From Arthrobotrys musiformis (taxonomy: Eukaryota > Ascomycota > Orbiliomycetes > Orbiliales > Orbiliaceae), in assembly GCA_036971715.1 (NCBI GenBank), contig JAVHJL010000011.1, forward strand, positions 868,001 through 932,000: a stretch of 64,000 bases of DNA, in the 5' to 3' direction. The translations under genes were made by a program, and so were the position numbers. Positions 1 through 12,150 of this stretch are shown here, one piece after another (the stretch's first letter is position 1; each line of letters opens with the position of its first letter). Under the pieces are notes generated by a model. It did no database searches and was not told where the DNA came from. It was given only the letters and a program-made list of their open reading frames with translations.

Positions 1-3000
1 GGCGGAGGCTGGCGGCAGTTCAAAAAAGTAATCGATCGATCCTGCTGGCCCGGGCTCGGCTGATATGATTCTATTCTGATTCAAAATTTGATGAAGCTGT
101 CATGTTCCTAGAATTGAAACCTCAAGCGGGCTAGTAGCTGCAGCTGGGAGATATATCCGTCCGACGTGAGGGAGTATACAAGTAGGTATAAGATATCACT
201 GTCATCCCGACAGTATTAATACGTATTCTTGACAAATGTCTGGCTTCACAGCCACGCGAGCTGTCCAACCCAACATACATAGCTTAGTACACGCACATAC
301 CCGGACGATAAAACTATATTGTTCCTGTTCAGCCCGATGACCCAAAAGATCTTGGAACTTGATAGTACTACCTGTACTTCGTACCTACCGTAGCTACTGC
401 TAGCTGCTTCGCTCGCAATTTTTCGAGATCCCGTGTCGGAATACCAAGCCGAAAGCGGCCTGAACCATTCCGCTCGATACCAGTTTGGGCTCAAGTTTCG
501 TTCAGTAATCCAAGCTTGATCTGCACGATGAGGCTACATCGTTGGGCTAGCCGGTGCTAAACGGCCAGGCAGCTTCTAACTCGTCGGCGTGAGCGTGGGC
601 GTGCGTGGTGCATGTCAGTGGCGTCTTTCTGAACTCTTGGAACTGTATCACCATTACATCCCGAGATATCCTTTTTTTCTTCTTTCTTTCTCAATTAACC
701 AATCTAGAATCCAACGTCCAAGCTAAGTTAAAAATACGCATACACGTTCTTATATTACGAGAGATAAGATAATATTAATATCAATAGAAATACGTGGGCT
801 GGCGTGTGCTTCTCTTGCAGCCAGAGTGTATCAGGTAGAATGGGGTATAAACGTCTTGTCACACAAGAAAAGCCTCCCAGTTGGTCAGATCACAACCCCG
901 CAACTTAGACGAGACACCCACCAGCACTGCAGCCGGGTTCTTCCTCGCTTGTCAACTCAAAACCTCGCCCAAAAGCCAAAACTTAGGCAGCCAGAGAGGT
1001 TGAGGAGGCTCCCGAATTATTATTAATCTACAGTGGTATTAAGCTTATATTCACACTCCCCCACTACCCCTCTAACTATATTAGATAGTAGAGTGCACGT
1101 ATTTTTAGACATACTCTTATCAAACTTTTGTTATTTGTTCCGAGATCCATCTTCTGGAACGTTTAGCCGCTTTTTTTTTTTTTTTTTTCAACTGGGGTGG
1201 ATGCCTCATATATCCGAGTTCCTGGTGAGGCGTATGCGTGTATCAAGACTGCTCCAAATGCACCTCAGAAAGGCATTTCCCAACCGATCGCCTAGCACGT
1301 GGAGGAGGATTGTCCCAAGTTTTTCCCTCTTCTCTAGTGGTGTTAATATAAGTTTCTGATGCATAAGGTATTGTTCATCCGATATTTCGCAGTTGATTAT
1401 ACCCTTAGCAGGCTCCAACGGAATAAGGAATTACTCAGCACCGTTATATTGCCAGCGTATATAGCGAATATTAATTCGACTGTCTGGAGACGACCTCAGA
1501 TAAACGCATATTCGCAATGCCTTCTTGCCATGACTTAGGCCTGCACCGGGACCGAGTCAGAAATACTAATCTACTATATTAATATAAGCATAAGACCTAT
1601 AGCGAATCGAGTGCATTCTGTCTGTAGACGTCAAAGCTCCAAGCCGGGTGTATCAGATTCTTCAATAATTGAAACATCTCCAAACGCCGGACTCGTCGAC
1701 TGTTCGCACTTCCAACCTTTCTCATCGATCGATATCCACGACACGATCTCGTGATTCTCAGGATATATTGTGTTCTAGATATCAAAGAGGCGTACGACGC
1801 GCGTATGCACTGCCCGGACAGTTATTACCTCTACTATAATATTTTACAATATCAAACGGCCAGTGCGATTAAATTGCTACCTCATGCTTGTAATATAGAA
1901 TAACAAGAATAATAATTCGCAGACGGCACTTCCTGCCTCCCGAGCTCAAGGCTGGTGATGATTTTTGACTGCAGCGGAATACGAGGGTGCAAGGTCATCT
2001 GCTTGTACGGTTTACAGGGAAATCCCTCGAAGTGGTCGAATGAAGCAAATTTGGGGGACATGGTATTCCCAGTTATGCGGAGCCAATTGTAGTATTACTG
2101 TGGCGTTCTTTTCGATAGAGTGGCAAACTAGAGAAGTTTTGACGGGCCTTTTTATACGATTGATTTACGTAATTGACGGGATGATGCTTGCGTAGTGCTT
2201 AGTCTTTGGTATTGGCTCTCCTTGAGCACACTCTCGTTTTTGACTGTTCATCTCACCAAAATGGTACGTACGCGGGCTTAGATTTAGATCTATCTGATAA
2301 TTCGCATTGATTACGCTGCTTCTTCGATTAGTCCGATCGAAACCCTGGCCACTATGGAGTATAGGCCGGACGTTATGCTCGCGCAATATTAATTCCTCGG
2401 GCGGGCTGGGAACGAGACACAGCATTTTTGCATAATATACATTTACGAATGCATATTCCTTAGCCTTTAAGTTGCTGATAGTTAACATGGCGCGAGGCTA
2501 ATAAGCCTAGTGCTAGATTATATTTCGTTAGCTGTTATCATGCTCTGCAAGTAGCCGTCTATACTAGTCGACCGCGACCTGGATTCGATACCAATAGATA
2601 ATTATTTATACCATAACTTCACGCCGTACATTCGCCTCTACAGATTATAGCACGTGGGCTTTCGTAATTAACCAAATACAGCCACATCGCAAGACGTGCA
2701 CTTGAAAGTATTCTCGCAAACTTGTTAGGCTTAGCTTTAGCTTTAGCAACTACCATGACTTATAGCCACGGCTAACATGTGCCTCCCGTTCTAGTACTAC
2801 CTCATTGTATTATCTAGCTGGTCAGCCCCAGAATTCCTCTATTTTGCCAAAACCGGTTTACCAGCTGTTGTATCCAAACCGGTCAGCTGACCTTGGTATT
2901 CGACACGAGCATGTAAACTATCATATGAACGAATTTATGGATGGAGTTTGGTTGTCTAGCTCGAAACGGGCCCGAAGGATTTCGGTCGATACCTCATGAG

Positions 3001-3840
3001 GCCCAGGACAAGCTAGCAGCGAGGCTACAAGTTTAAGACTTTCTTACTTCTTGGTGGAATTTCGATACGACGTTGTAGTATACTTACAGGTTGGTTAGAA
3101 ACTTATATTGTAGACATCGAAGGTCGCAATCGTTTGGATTGTTCCGTATGATTGATAACAAAGATCTCTAGATTGGGGGTATCAATCGACCCAATAACAC
3201 ATCACCCACTGAAAACCATTATCCATTGATTTCCCCAGCTCCCAACTCCACGTTCCAAAGCTGAAGCGACCTCATAGCTCGCTAGCTACTTTCGGCCAAA
3301 CCCCAACGAACCCAACACATATGACGTTGTAAACCACAACCATGATGTATTCACCCCAAATCGAGAACCATCCTCCTCAAGGCAAACGACCCCTGTCAAA
3401 ACCCACAGATCGACGAGTTCACTCCCGCTTCCCGTATAGTCGACATCGGGGTCGGATAATCTTTCCGAGGCGGTGGCTAACAAGCAATATTAAAAAAGGA
3501 GAGGGCTGGAGAAGAGGGCTGGAGAAGCTTGCTGTCCATGGTGATGGCGGCTTTGCGTCAGTATTACCGTTTTAATGTGATGGATTGTGGAGCTAATGAA
3601 TGCAGCGGAGTTAAACTACACACGTCTAATATGCCTACGTTTTGGTGTAGAGTTAAGTTGGCCTTCTCGTCTGGGAAACTTGATGTGCGTTGACAGCTTG
3701 GTACCGGATGACATCAATACGATGTCAATGTTATCCAGGACCTTCGAAGGGATTACGTCTATTGCCTGCATGCGATGACAAGTAACGGTGGATTTTGCTA
3801 TAGTCGTAACTAGCAGAGTTTGAAAGAATTTGGGATAAAG
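1..3840. other. AT-rich gene-free stretch
   Basis: No open frame here has protein-like composition plus a plausible ATG and splice structure. The longest frames (about 107 residues) are what chance gives in AT-rich DNA. TA-rich words are common and there is an 18-nt poly(T) run at 1171-1188. This may be degraded repeat DNA, perhaps touched by repeat-induced point mutation, but no transposon domain or terminal repeat is visible. Confidence 0.5.
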
Positions 3841-3843
3841 GTC

Positions 3844-3852
3844 TATATAAAG
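3844..3852 (+). promoter_or_regulatory. TATA box of the dehydrin-like gene
   Basis: TATATAAAG lies about 120 bp upstream of the ATG at 3972 in otherwise non-coding sequence, at a usual distance for a TATA element plus a short leader. A strong TATA box fits a stress-inducible gene, but induction itself is inferred. Confidence 0.55.
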
Positions 3853-3971
3853 ACCTCGAGATACGACCTAATCACCAGATCTTTCCATTATCAACATCAA
3901 TCTCCATCAAACAATCTACTTATCAGAATACAAAACTAAAAAATCTTATCCTCAAATAAAAATAAGACAAA

Positions 3972-4652
3972 ATGTCGAACATCGTGCATAAAGTCAAAGA
4001 CGCCATCTCAGGCCACCACAAAGAACATGATACCACCACCGGTACCACCACCACCTCCTCGTCTAATCCAAACTACTACGGATCAGAAAACACAACTTCA
4101 GGCCCACACGCCTCAAACATCGCCAACAAGGCCGATCCTCGCGTTGACAGCGACCGAGATGGGTCTTACACCGTAGGCGGTTCGGACACATACGGTTCTT
4201 CAACCACAGGAACCCACGGTATGGCTGGTACAACCGGCGGCACCTACGGCACAGGAACAGGAGCATACAGCTCCGGCGGTCAAGGCCCACACTCCTCCGG
4301 CATGGCTAACAGAGCCGATCCATTCGTTGACTCCACCACCGGCGCGACTCGTACTGGTATGGGAACCGGATATAGTGGTTCCACGAACGCGGGACCGCAT
4401 AATACCAATACCGCTAATAAACTTGACCCCCGTGTAGACAGTGATCGTGATGGATCTTATACTGTCGGTGGGACTACGGGAACTGGGTATGGTTCCACCA
4501 CCGGCACTGGTATGACCGGTTCCGGAGGGTACAACAAGACCACCGCTGGACCGCATCAGAGCGATATGGCGAACAAGTTGGACCCCAGGGTTGATAGTGA
4601 TCGTGATGGAAGCAGGACCATTGGCAGCGGACCGAAGTATGGGAATTACTAG
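3972..4652 (+). CDS. dehydrin-like stress protein with DPR motifs
   Basis: A single-exon frame of 226 residues, very hydrophilic and rich in Gly, Thr, Ser and Asp, with no membrane segment or signal peptide. Four copies of a unit occur at about residues 44-70, 105-123, 141-167 and 193-218. Each has GPH, then AN[KR], then DP[RF]VDS, and three copies continue with DRDGS. The second is degenerate: DPF replaces DPR and the DRDG part is lost. This DPRVDSD-type motif defines the fungal dehydrin-like family known from Tuber and from Aspergillus Dpr proteins, which are linked to osmotic, oxidative and cold tolerance. The N-terminus HKVKDAISGHH is also typical of fungal stress proteins. Family assignment rests on the repeated motif; a cytoprotective, intrinsically disordered role is inferred from the family. 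A TATA box precedes it and the neighbours are unrelated. Confidence 0.85.
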   Translation: MSNIVHKVKDAISGHHKEHDTTTGTTTTSSSNPNYYGSENTTSGPHASNIANKADPRVDSDRDGSYTVGGSDTYGSSTTGTHGMAGTTGGTYGTGTGAYSSGGQGPHSSGMANRADPFVDSTTGATRTGMGTGYSGSTNAGPHNTNTANKLDPRVDSDRDGSYTVGGTTGTGYGSTTGTGMTGSGGYNKTTAGPHQSDMANKLDPRVDSDRDGSRTIGSGPKYGNY

Positions 4653-5606
4653 ATTGGTCTAGTTAGTGGTCTATGGAATCTCTTCGATATCCTAGTTTGG
4701 GATAATGGGAACGCTTATGATTCGAAATCTTTTTGGGAAGAATGGAGGTTATTCCATTTGGCGTTTTATAGTTGCGAATAATTGATACTTAATTCGTGTA
4801 CTCTAAAGAATAATATTGGCAAAGACAATTTTATTTCGACAATTTCGTTTTGGAAGTCAGCTTCGTCGTGATTTAGAATTTTTAGATTTGATGCCGCCGC
4901 ATTGGAACTCTGGCGGTCTGGGTACGAGACAAATCAGAAACCACAGTAATATAAGATCATTATTGTTTGTATCTCAGCGTTAACTTTGGGTCATGATCAA
5001 TGACATGCATTGAAGCGTATATATTCCCACAAATAAGTATTAATATCCAGAGTACGTAAACTCTCGCGAACTCGAAGTCAGTCAGTAAACCCTAGATCTC
5101 TAACCAAGTTGTTAATAAAAGTGCACTGGTTTGTCTTCAAACCGAATTCATTCGCAATTCGACCCCGTATTGTGTGTTACTGAAGTTATAGCTATAGTAA
5201 CGAAGTCTTTACCTACCCGTGGAGCTTTGGGTGTATATACAATCAATATGTTACCACGTTCTTATTCTTCTCAGCCGTATACTATATATAGCTATACATA
5301 TAGAGAGAGAACACTAATAATGCAAGCTAAGTATGTATACACTCCACTACTCTATTTTCCCGATGCAATTCATGATTTCCATTGTTATGTGATATTATGG
5401 TATAGTGTGCTTTATATATTTGTATATTTCTTAACTAGTATTCAGTCCTACGAAGCTATAGACTTTTTAGATATAGGGGCTTGCGATGAACAAATATATA
5501 AAAGTTATAATTACGAAGCTATATACACCGCGACCAACCCTCGGCCACCGATTACATCAAAATTTAAATTTTAATACAAAGAAAAAAAGAAGTCGACTTA
5601 ATAAAG
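4653..5606. other. AT-rich intergenic spacer
   Basis: This spacer lies between the convergent dehydrin-like gene and the P450. It holds one long AT-rich frame that starts at TTG and has no protein-like features. I see no gene, repeat or RNA here; the two 3-prime untranslated regions presumably fall in it. Confidence 0.5.
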
Positions 5607-7596
5607 TCACTTGCGACTCTTAAACCTGCCCTTCCACTCGCCGACTCTAACCATGCTATAATCCCTCCACTCAACCTCCTCACCCTCCACGCTCTCGACT
5701 TCAAAGCTGGAGATAACCCTGGCGACTACTACTTTCAATTCATTAATCGCAAGTTGTTTTCCCGGACACGCGTGGACGCCGTAGCCGAATGGTACGTAAG
5801 CCCGTTTATCCTTAACCATCTCCTCATTCTCTGTCCATCGCTCGGGGATAAATTCTTCTGCTTTTGAAAAGTATTTTTCCGAGGTCATGAGGGTTAGGAT
5901 TGGGATGTAGACTTGTGTGTGAGGGGGGAGACGGTATGTAGGCATTTCCAGGCCCTTTTCACCGATTGCGGCGTGGACGCCGGTGGTGAAGGGGTTGTGC
6001 AGGCGGAGGGATTCGGTGATTACTGCGGATAGGTAGGGGAGGTTCTTTAGGCTTTCCGTGGAGAGGTCGCCGCCGTTTTTAATGTGGGAGTCTAGTTCTT
6101 TGTGGAGTTTTTGTTGGATTTTGGGGAGGGAGGAGAGGGATTTGAAGGTTTGGGAGAGGGTGGAGCCAATGGAGGTGCCCATTTGGATTGAGAGGTTTGT
6201 GTTTGCGGCGAGTTGGAGGGGGATTTGGAATTTGCGGTTTGATTCGGGGTCGGTGAGGAGGAGGTGGGAGGTTATGTCGTGGGAATCGGGGTTGTGACGT
6301 TGGCGGTTTATGAGGAGGGACTCGGAGTTTGAGCAGTAGGTTGTTAGGATTTTGGGGTCGCGGGTGTAGGAGAGCATCTCGGAGAGGTTGCGGAGGGTGC
6401 CGTGGTACTGTTTTATACTTGTTAGATTGGGGTTCGCGAGGGGGTGGGGAGGGGGTGCTTACGCCTAGCCATGAGAGGTAGTTTTTGAGGGATGAGAGGA
6501 AGGTTTTGTTACCAGTTCCGTCTTGGATGCCGGCGTCTTCGCCATAAGTCAATTGGGCGGCCCTGTGTATCACACGTATATTAGGATATGGAGTTTAGGA
6601 GGGTATTATAGGGGTGCTTACAAGTCGAGCGCGAATTCATCCATAATCTTTGTGCAGTCCACTTCCTCGCCGCTCTTCTTCTTCAAGCTGTTCACGAGCT
6701 TCGAGGTTGCGTTTTCAGTCTGTGCGGCATAGTGCTTCAATTCACCGGGTGTGAATGCTTTATCCCTGTATTCCATTCATGTTAATATCTGATAGCGAAG
6801 TTGGTACAGATATAAGAAACTTACCAGATCCTTCTCCAGATGGTATGGTGGTAATTACTCCTCGTCTCGCGAATAGCAGCATGACCTCTCAACTTCCCCG
6901 CCTCGTAGAAACTACCGCGCTGATACTTCCCGCTGTAGATCTTAACCACAGCCTCCGCATCATTAACGCTAACTTCATTCGGGCCGGTTCTGATAACCGT
7001 AGCACCGGTGGTTCTATGCAAATCCCTCACTGTCCTTGAGAACGTGCCGGCGCCTAGCTCTTTCGCCATCCAGTAGTTTGATACGGATGCGGAGAAGGGG
7101 CCGGGGAAGTTACGGAGGGGGGAGATGAATAGACGACGGATTAGAGTTAGGGTTATGCAAGTTGCTAGGTAGGTTAGATTTGGGAGGAGCCAGTATTCTA
7201 TTATGACTGAGGTGTCGACTTGGGTTAGGAGCAAAGTGCCTAGGTAGACGAGGTTGAGGATTCCGTAGCCGAAGAGGACTTCTATTGTGGCTGCTTCTGG
7301 GATTGGGGAGACGAGCAGGCAGGAGATTATTGCTACTGCTACGCCGATGAAGTGAGGGGAGGTGGTGGTGGCGACTAGATCTGGATTGTGGGATTGGAAG
7401 CTTTTTATGCCATCAATTGTCCCTGTAATTTTTTGCACGATGTTAGAAATCGGGGAAGGAAGTGTGGAAGGTATTACGAATTTGAGGGCTTACAGTCTAT
7501 GGTGGTTGCGGTCTTGATCATTAAGACGCGCGCAAAGTCGAAGTATTCCCAGATACCGACTGAGGGCATGAGCATTGATATGCTCGAGAGCGACAT
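5607..7596 (-). CDS. cytochrome P450 monooxygenase
   Basis: I assemble five exons on the minus strand: 7596-7494, 7422-6825, 6765-6622, 6562-6463 and 6407-5607. All four introns are GT-AG, and the product is 581 residues. The ATG at 7596 was chosen because it has a good context (AAG ATG TCG) and splices in frame into the next exon. The N-terminus has about three hydrophobic segments before the LRNFPGPF proline-rich hinge, so it is a polytopic rather than single-anchor ER enzyme. Conserved motifs are the K-helix ESLR near 447-450, FIPERW near 501-506 and the haem loop FGYGVHACPG near 522-531, with the axial Cys at about 529. The I-helix reads AANTN, a divergent form of AGxDT. Extra N-terminal helices and this motif set are common in fungal secondary-metabolism P450s, but no other biosynthetic gene lies nearby, so the substrate is unknown. 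All essential motifs are intact. Confidence 0.92.
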
Positions 7597-8026
7597 CTTG
7601 GGTAATTCTGCGCAACTGTGCGCAATGGATACGGCTTGAATAGAATAACTCTTCGAACAAAAATTGGAAGAATTGTAGTAGTAAATTCGCCGTGAGAGAG
7701 GAAGGGGAAGAAAGAAAGGAAGAGACCCTCGCGCACTTGCGGACCACGGTGATTATTTAACCTAGCTTCCCATAGGTCCCTCCAAGCCTTAGCATCCTCC
7801 TCGCTCGCCATAATTTGGCATGGCTTGAGCTGGAAGAAACCCCGGTTGATCTACCATGTAGTATAGCATAGCATTCACACATTTTTGTTTATCGATACGA
7901 GAGCGCTAAAAGTGCGCCCATGGATAAACGGTGTACTGTGGCCAGAGAAAGGGCGAAAAGAAACGGGAAGCATGACCTCTATTGTGGATCTTTTGCTGAA
8001 ATACGGAGCCATCGAACATCGAGCAT

Positions 8027-8305
8027 TTAACCGTTTGGGTGGTGTATGGCTAGAAGGTCTGTGGAATGTTCTATAGACCCTTGTTGCGACATGGGTGGTG
8101 GTGGATTAGCCGGGGGGCCACTAGGCTTGATAGAGGTGGGGGAAGTGGTCAGAGCGCCATTCTCTGGGATTCTTTTGGTTCTGCGGAGGCGAGAGGGTCG
8201 GAGATTGCTGGTGGTGGTGGGAAGCTTATTCTGGAGGGCTTCGGAGAGGAATTTCCTTCGAAGTTTCTTGTCTTCCAGTCTTTCATATCGGAAGGATCTT
8301 GTCAT
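8027..8305 (-). CDS. possible small basic, proline-rich protein
   Basis: An ATG-started frame of 92 residues, about 430 bp upstream of the P450 and on the same strand. The first half is basic (many Arg and Lys), and the second half carries a PPANPPPP-type proline stretch. There is no signal peptide, membrane segment or recognised domain. The composition is more protein-like than that of the overlapping plus-strand frames, but the length is near what chance can give. It could also be part of the upstream region of the P450. Unknown function. Confidence 0.3.
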   Translation of the reverse strand: MTRSFRYERLEDKKLRRKFLSEALQNKLPTTTSNLRPSRLRRTKRIPENGALTTSPTSIKPSGPPANPPPPMSQQGSIEHSTDLLAIHHPNG

Positions 8306-11300
8306 GAAGTATCCTGATGTTCGTATACATGTCGAAGTGATGTACATATATCAAACCGAGGACCCTTTCTTTTCGAGGTCAACCCGGCAAAAGTCTTAAT
8401 TCTCCCCAATTATTACGAGACCATGCTCTCGGGATAAAAACCTGAATTCCAGTGTGAGGGAAAACGGCATAAGCTTTTTTTCCGTTCGAAACGGCGGACC
8501 CATGGTTAGATTAATTGGCATGCAATATAGCATGCGTGCTCGTGTGTCCCCTTCGGATGGAGGGTTCGGATGATTCCACATTTTGTTTGATACGAGTTAC
8601 TCCGGGGTTTCTAAGAAACTATAGCTGGTTAGTTGAATACTAATCCCAATACTACAGCCACAGAGTGTGTAAATACAGTGGCGCATGTTGGCATGGCGGT
8701 GCAGAGGCTCGAGGTAGTCTGGGGTCACTTCATCGGTACAGCCGATGAAGGAAGTTCGAAGCGTTTGACGTGGAGCTCGAGCTCCATTGTCTTTACACGC
8801 TGCTGCTGCATACGTATGTGTGTGTAAGTGGACTCGGGAGGGTTAGCTCGCTCGGAGCTCTCGATGACAGTCATGACGGGCAGATCTGACGACAAAAAAC
8901 CTGATTGGACGTCACAGGGTTCAGCTTCTTTCTGTTTTTTCTTTGATATGCACGATCATATGAGCTCGAGTTCGTATGAATCCGAACATGGTGTTTCGTG
9001 GAGTTAAGGCCAGCCGGCCAGCCGGCCGTTGCACAAGAACACCGTATCGAGATTACGGGATCGTTGGTATCAGCCAATGTTCAACACAATCGCACAAGCA
9101 AGGCACAGGCACAACTTTTCTGGGGCATCGATTGGTTCGATGGTTCCGTTTGATTGGAGGGAGGGTGCGGCGGGAACAGACCGTGGAGTTATGGGACGGG
9201 AAGGTTCCTCGACATGACATTCCGTTCATGAATTCATTGGAGCCAGGCCGGCATGGATAGTATCACCGAGTTATCTTTTACATCGTCACATTGGAGCAAT
9301 GAGCCATTGAATTGGTTCTGGATTGATTGATGTTTGGATCCTTCGTTCGGATCTCGAGGCTACTGACATATACCTCTAGGCTATGGGGTCAAGGCTGGGA
9401 CATTGACGTCTCCAAATCGTGTACATGCATCACCCCGATGTATCGTAACACCATCTAAATGTCGAAAACGCGAGGCACCTACCCTCCACTAGCTCTCCCT
9501 CTCCGCGAATCGATAACGCGGAGTATCTCGATATACCGAGAAAACCCCCAAATTAAACTTACAGCCTCGAAATGGTACCCCATGCTGTATGTAAGGATAT
9601 GCAATATGTGCATATTGCGTTCTGACGCTTAATGTCTGCCAACAACTTGCAATTGACCAGCGTATGGGCTGAATTCCATTCGATTCCCCCACAATTGTGT
9701 TATTGGATGTTGTTATGTGTGGCGGTAAAAGCTTGGTTCGGGAGGGAAAGGGAAGGGTGTATAATCGTATCATTTTGGCCGTGGATCAGGTAATCGTGAG
9801 CCAACCCGACACCCCGATCTATTACTACCCAGGTAGCATGCAGGATTCCGGTGTAGGACGACTACTTCCAGGCTACCATTTATGTAGCAGGCAAATGGTT
9901 CTTTGATGGTTTTTTTTGCCTTCTTGGCTACGAGTACAGACTACGAATATAATACAATACAGCTTAGACGGACGGATTGGAAGGTCTCGAATGCTGGGAT
10001 CCTTCGATTGGCCACATCCACCGGCAGTCTTAACCGAGGCTGCTAATTTTTATTTTGGGAATTGGTTGGTGTGCTTTTTTCCCCGCCCGTAACTTTTTTG
10101 AGATCTTCTGAAAGAAGTCGTGGCACGGGAAGTATTCCACGGATTTTTCTTTAAAAAGAAATTCTGGAAGGCGTGGATGGGGGGTTACGATGCACTATAC
10201 GTGTCGATGCAACGTTCGTCGATTTTATCTAGATGTGAAAGCCGGTCCATGCACGGAATGTCCGCACGTACATGTAAGTACCTACATGGGCGTATATCAT
10301 AACCTACCCCATTATTTTCACAAATAATTGTTGTGAGGATGGTTGGTGTATTGAATGGGGTTGCTGCCCAATTAGGGCCTGACAGCTGGATCAGGTTCAA
10401 TTGCAATTGCGATGGGGGTGGATTGGATTATGGATTGATGAGAACAGTAGCCTCGAGTCCACTAATGAGGGGGGGTTTTGGATTCGTTTTTGGACCAAGA
10501 AGGCTCCGTGCGCTTTCCCGGTAGCCGCGTGGGACGTTTCATGATTTATTTTTGTGATTTTGTTCTTTCCTTGATCTGCTTCTTCTTTCTGAATGGCTTG
10601 CATGAGGTAGGTCAGCGTTTGTTCCTTTTGGTGAGTTCTGTGGAATTATTTTTTTTGAGATTTTTATTTTTATTTTTAATCCGCGGGTATTGAGATTACC
10701 CTTGTAAAATCATATCGGCTACCTCTGAATCAACGAAAATAAGGTAAAAGGGAAAAAAGGTGGTTCGAGGCTAGGCTAGGACAGATGGGAGGGGGATTGT
10801 CTTGGAGAAGATATAGAAGCATCTGATGAATACGGTCATTGATCACAAGATATACCCACGGCGTAAGCCGGTATGGTAAATGGGGTCAGTAGACGGGGCC
10901 GCTATTAATATTGTGATGAAAAACGAATCTGCAGGAAAACAACCCCCCTGTGGTCAGCTGCAGTTTTTTCTCCTCATTCATCATTTTTCATGGCTAAAAG
11001 AATTGGGGTCGACAGGACTGTTCGGTGTTCGGCTAAGTCTACATGGGATAGTTAGTGTGCTGCTTTCGAGGGTTTTTTACGACGAGAGAAATGGGGTTTA
11101 AAACGTTTTTGGTAGATTTGTTTGTGAAGGATTTAGTTGGGTTTTTTGTGGGAGGTAAGGGAGGCTAAAATGGTGGATTGATGGGACAAACTTGCCGGGA
11201 AGGTATTTAAGCTCAAGAAGGCAAGTTGTGATCCGAAGTGGAGACAGAGGGATTTGAGTATTTTATATCTCGTGGATTTTTTGGATTGGATATGATGGAT

Positions 11301-12150
11301 GGATGGTATGGATATCAGGAGGTCGATGGGTAATCTTACTTACCTGATCATGTTAATTTATGTATCGGTGTTTCTTCCGTCGGTATTTGAATGAATGAAT
11401 GAACGAAAGAAATTGGTGATAATATTTTGCTTTTTGATAATACGATGGTTAGAGGGGAATGGTAGAGCTTCTGCCTGGGATCAGTTGTCCAGAGCTAGAC
11501 ATCAGCTACCCAGTCCAGTGGTTCAGCCACCGATGGTTTCAAAAAAAGGCTGCAGCGTATTTTTTTTTTTTGATTTCTTGGAAGTCCCTTCCCCCCCTTG
11601 TCATGTTATGTTTTTTAACCCTGAGCTCGAAGATGAAGGACGGAATAAGCAAAAGATGACTTTTGGGTTACTCCCGTTTTGTGTCCCACCGGATTGATTA
11701 TGTTATGTTAGTAGCATGCTTGCTTGTTGAATTGGTTGATTGATTGATTGATTGATTAATTGAAAGAATGAATGAATGGTCCTTCGCTGAACGGGCGTGA
11801 GAGCGAGAGCTGTGACGGTTTAGGCATGATTTCGACCCGGTGTCATTTGCCCCAGGGTCCTGTTCCCCACCACCATGTATGCACACATGTGTATGTATGT
11901 CAGTACATACATAATGTCTGCGTATGTGAGGCCATCATGGAGGTGGCAGGGACAGAACGTGATCTCTGGAAGGAGAGCAGATAATCGACATACACATCTG
12001 TATGTCTGTCTGTATCCGTGAATACTGTACGCAGGAGCAGCTACCTAAGACAGCGGGTCAGTTGTATGTTCCGTAGGACAGGAATAGCCACTCACCACCA
12101 CAGACCGGACCACAGACCATCGACCATGTATACCGTATGGATGGATGGGT
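8306..12150. other. gene-free intergenic region with simple repeats
   Basis: No coding region can be supported. A GC-rich tandem of CCAGCCGG lies near 9010-9028. A TGAT tetranucleotide run at about 11734-11758 is followed by AATG units. Many short frames here are rich in Phe, Leu and Ser because of T-rich tracts and are not genes. The span may belong to the upstream regulatory region of the casein kinase gene. Confidence 0.45.

Noticed and set aside
5131..5574. 147-codon plus-strand frame
   Set aside because: It starts at TTG, is very AT-rich with Tyr/Ile/Ser-heavy translation, and has no domain or signal; chance frame.
8046..8399. 117-codon plus-strand frame opposite the small minus-strand candidate
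   Set aside because: Starts with GTG-type or poor context and its Gly/Arg/Leu-rich reading is the complement of a more protein-like minus frame.
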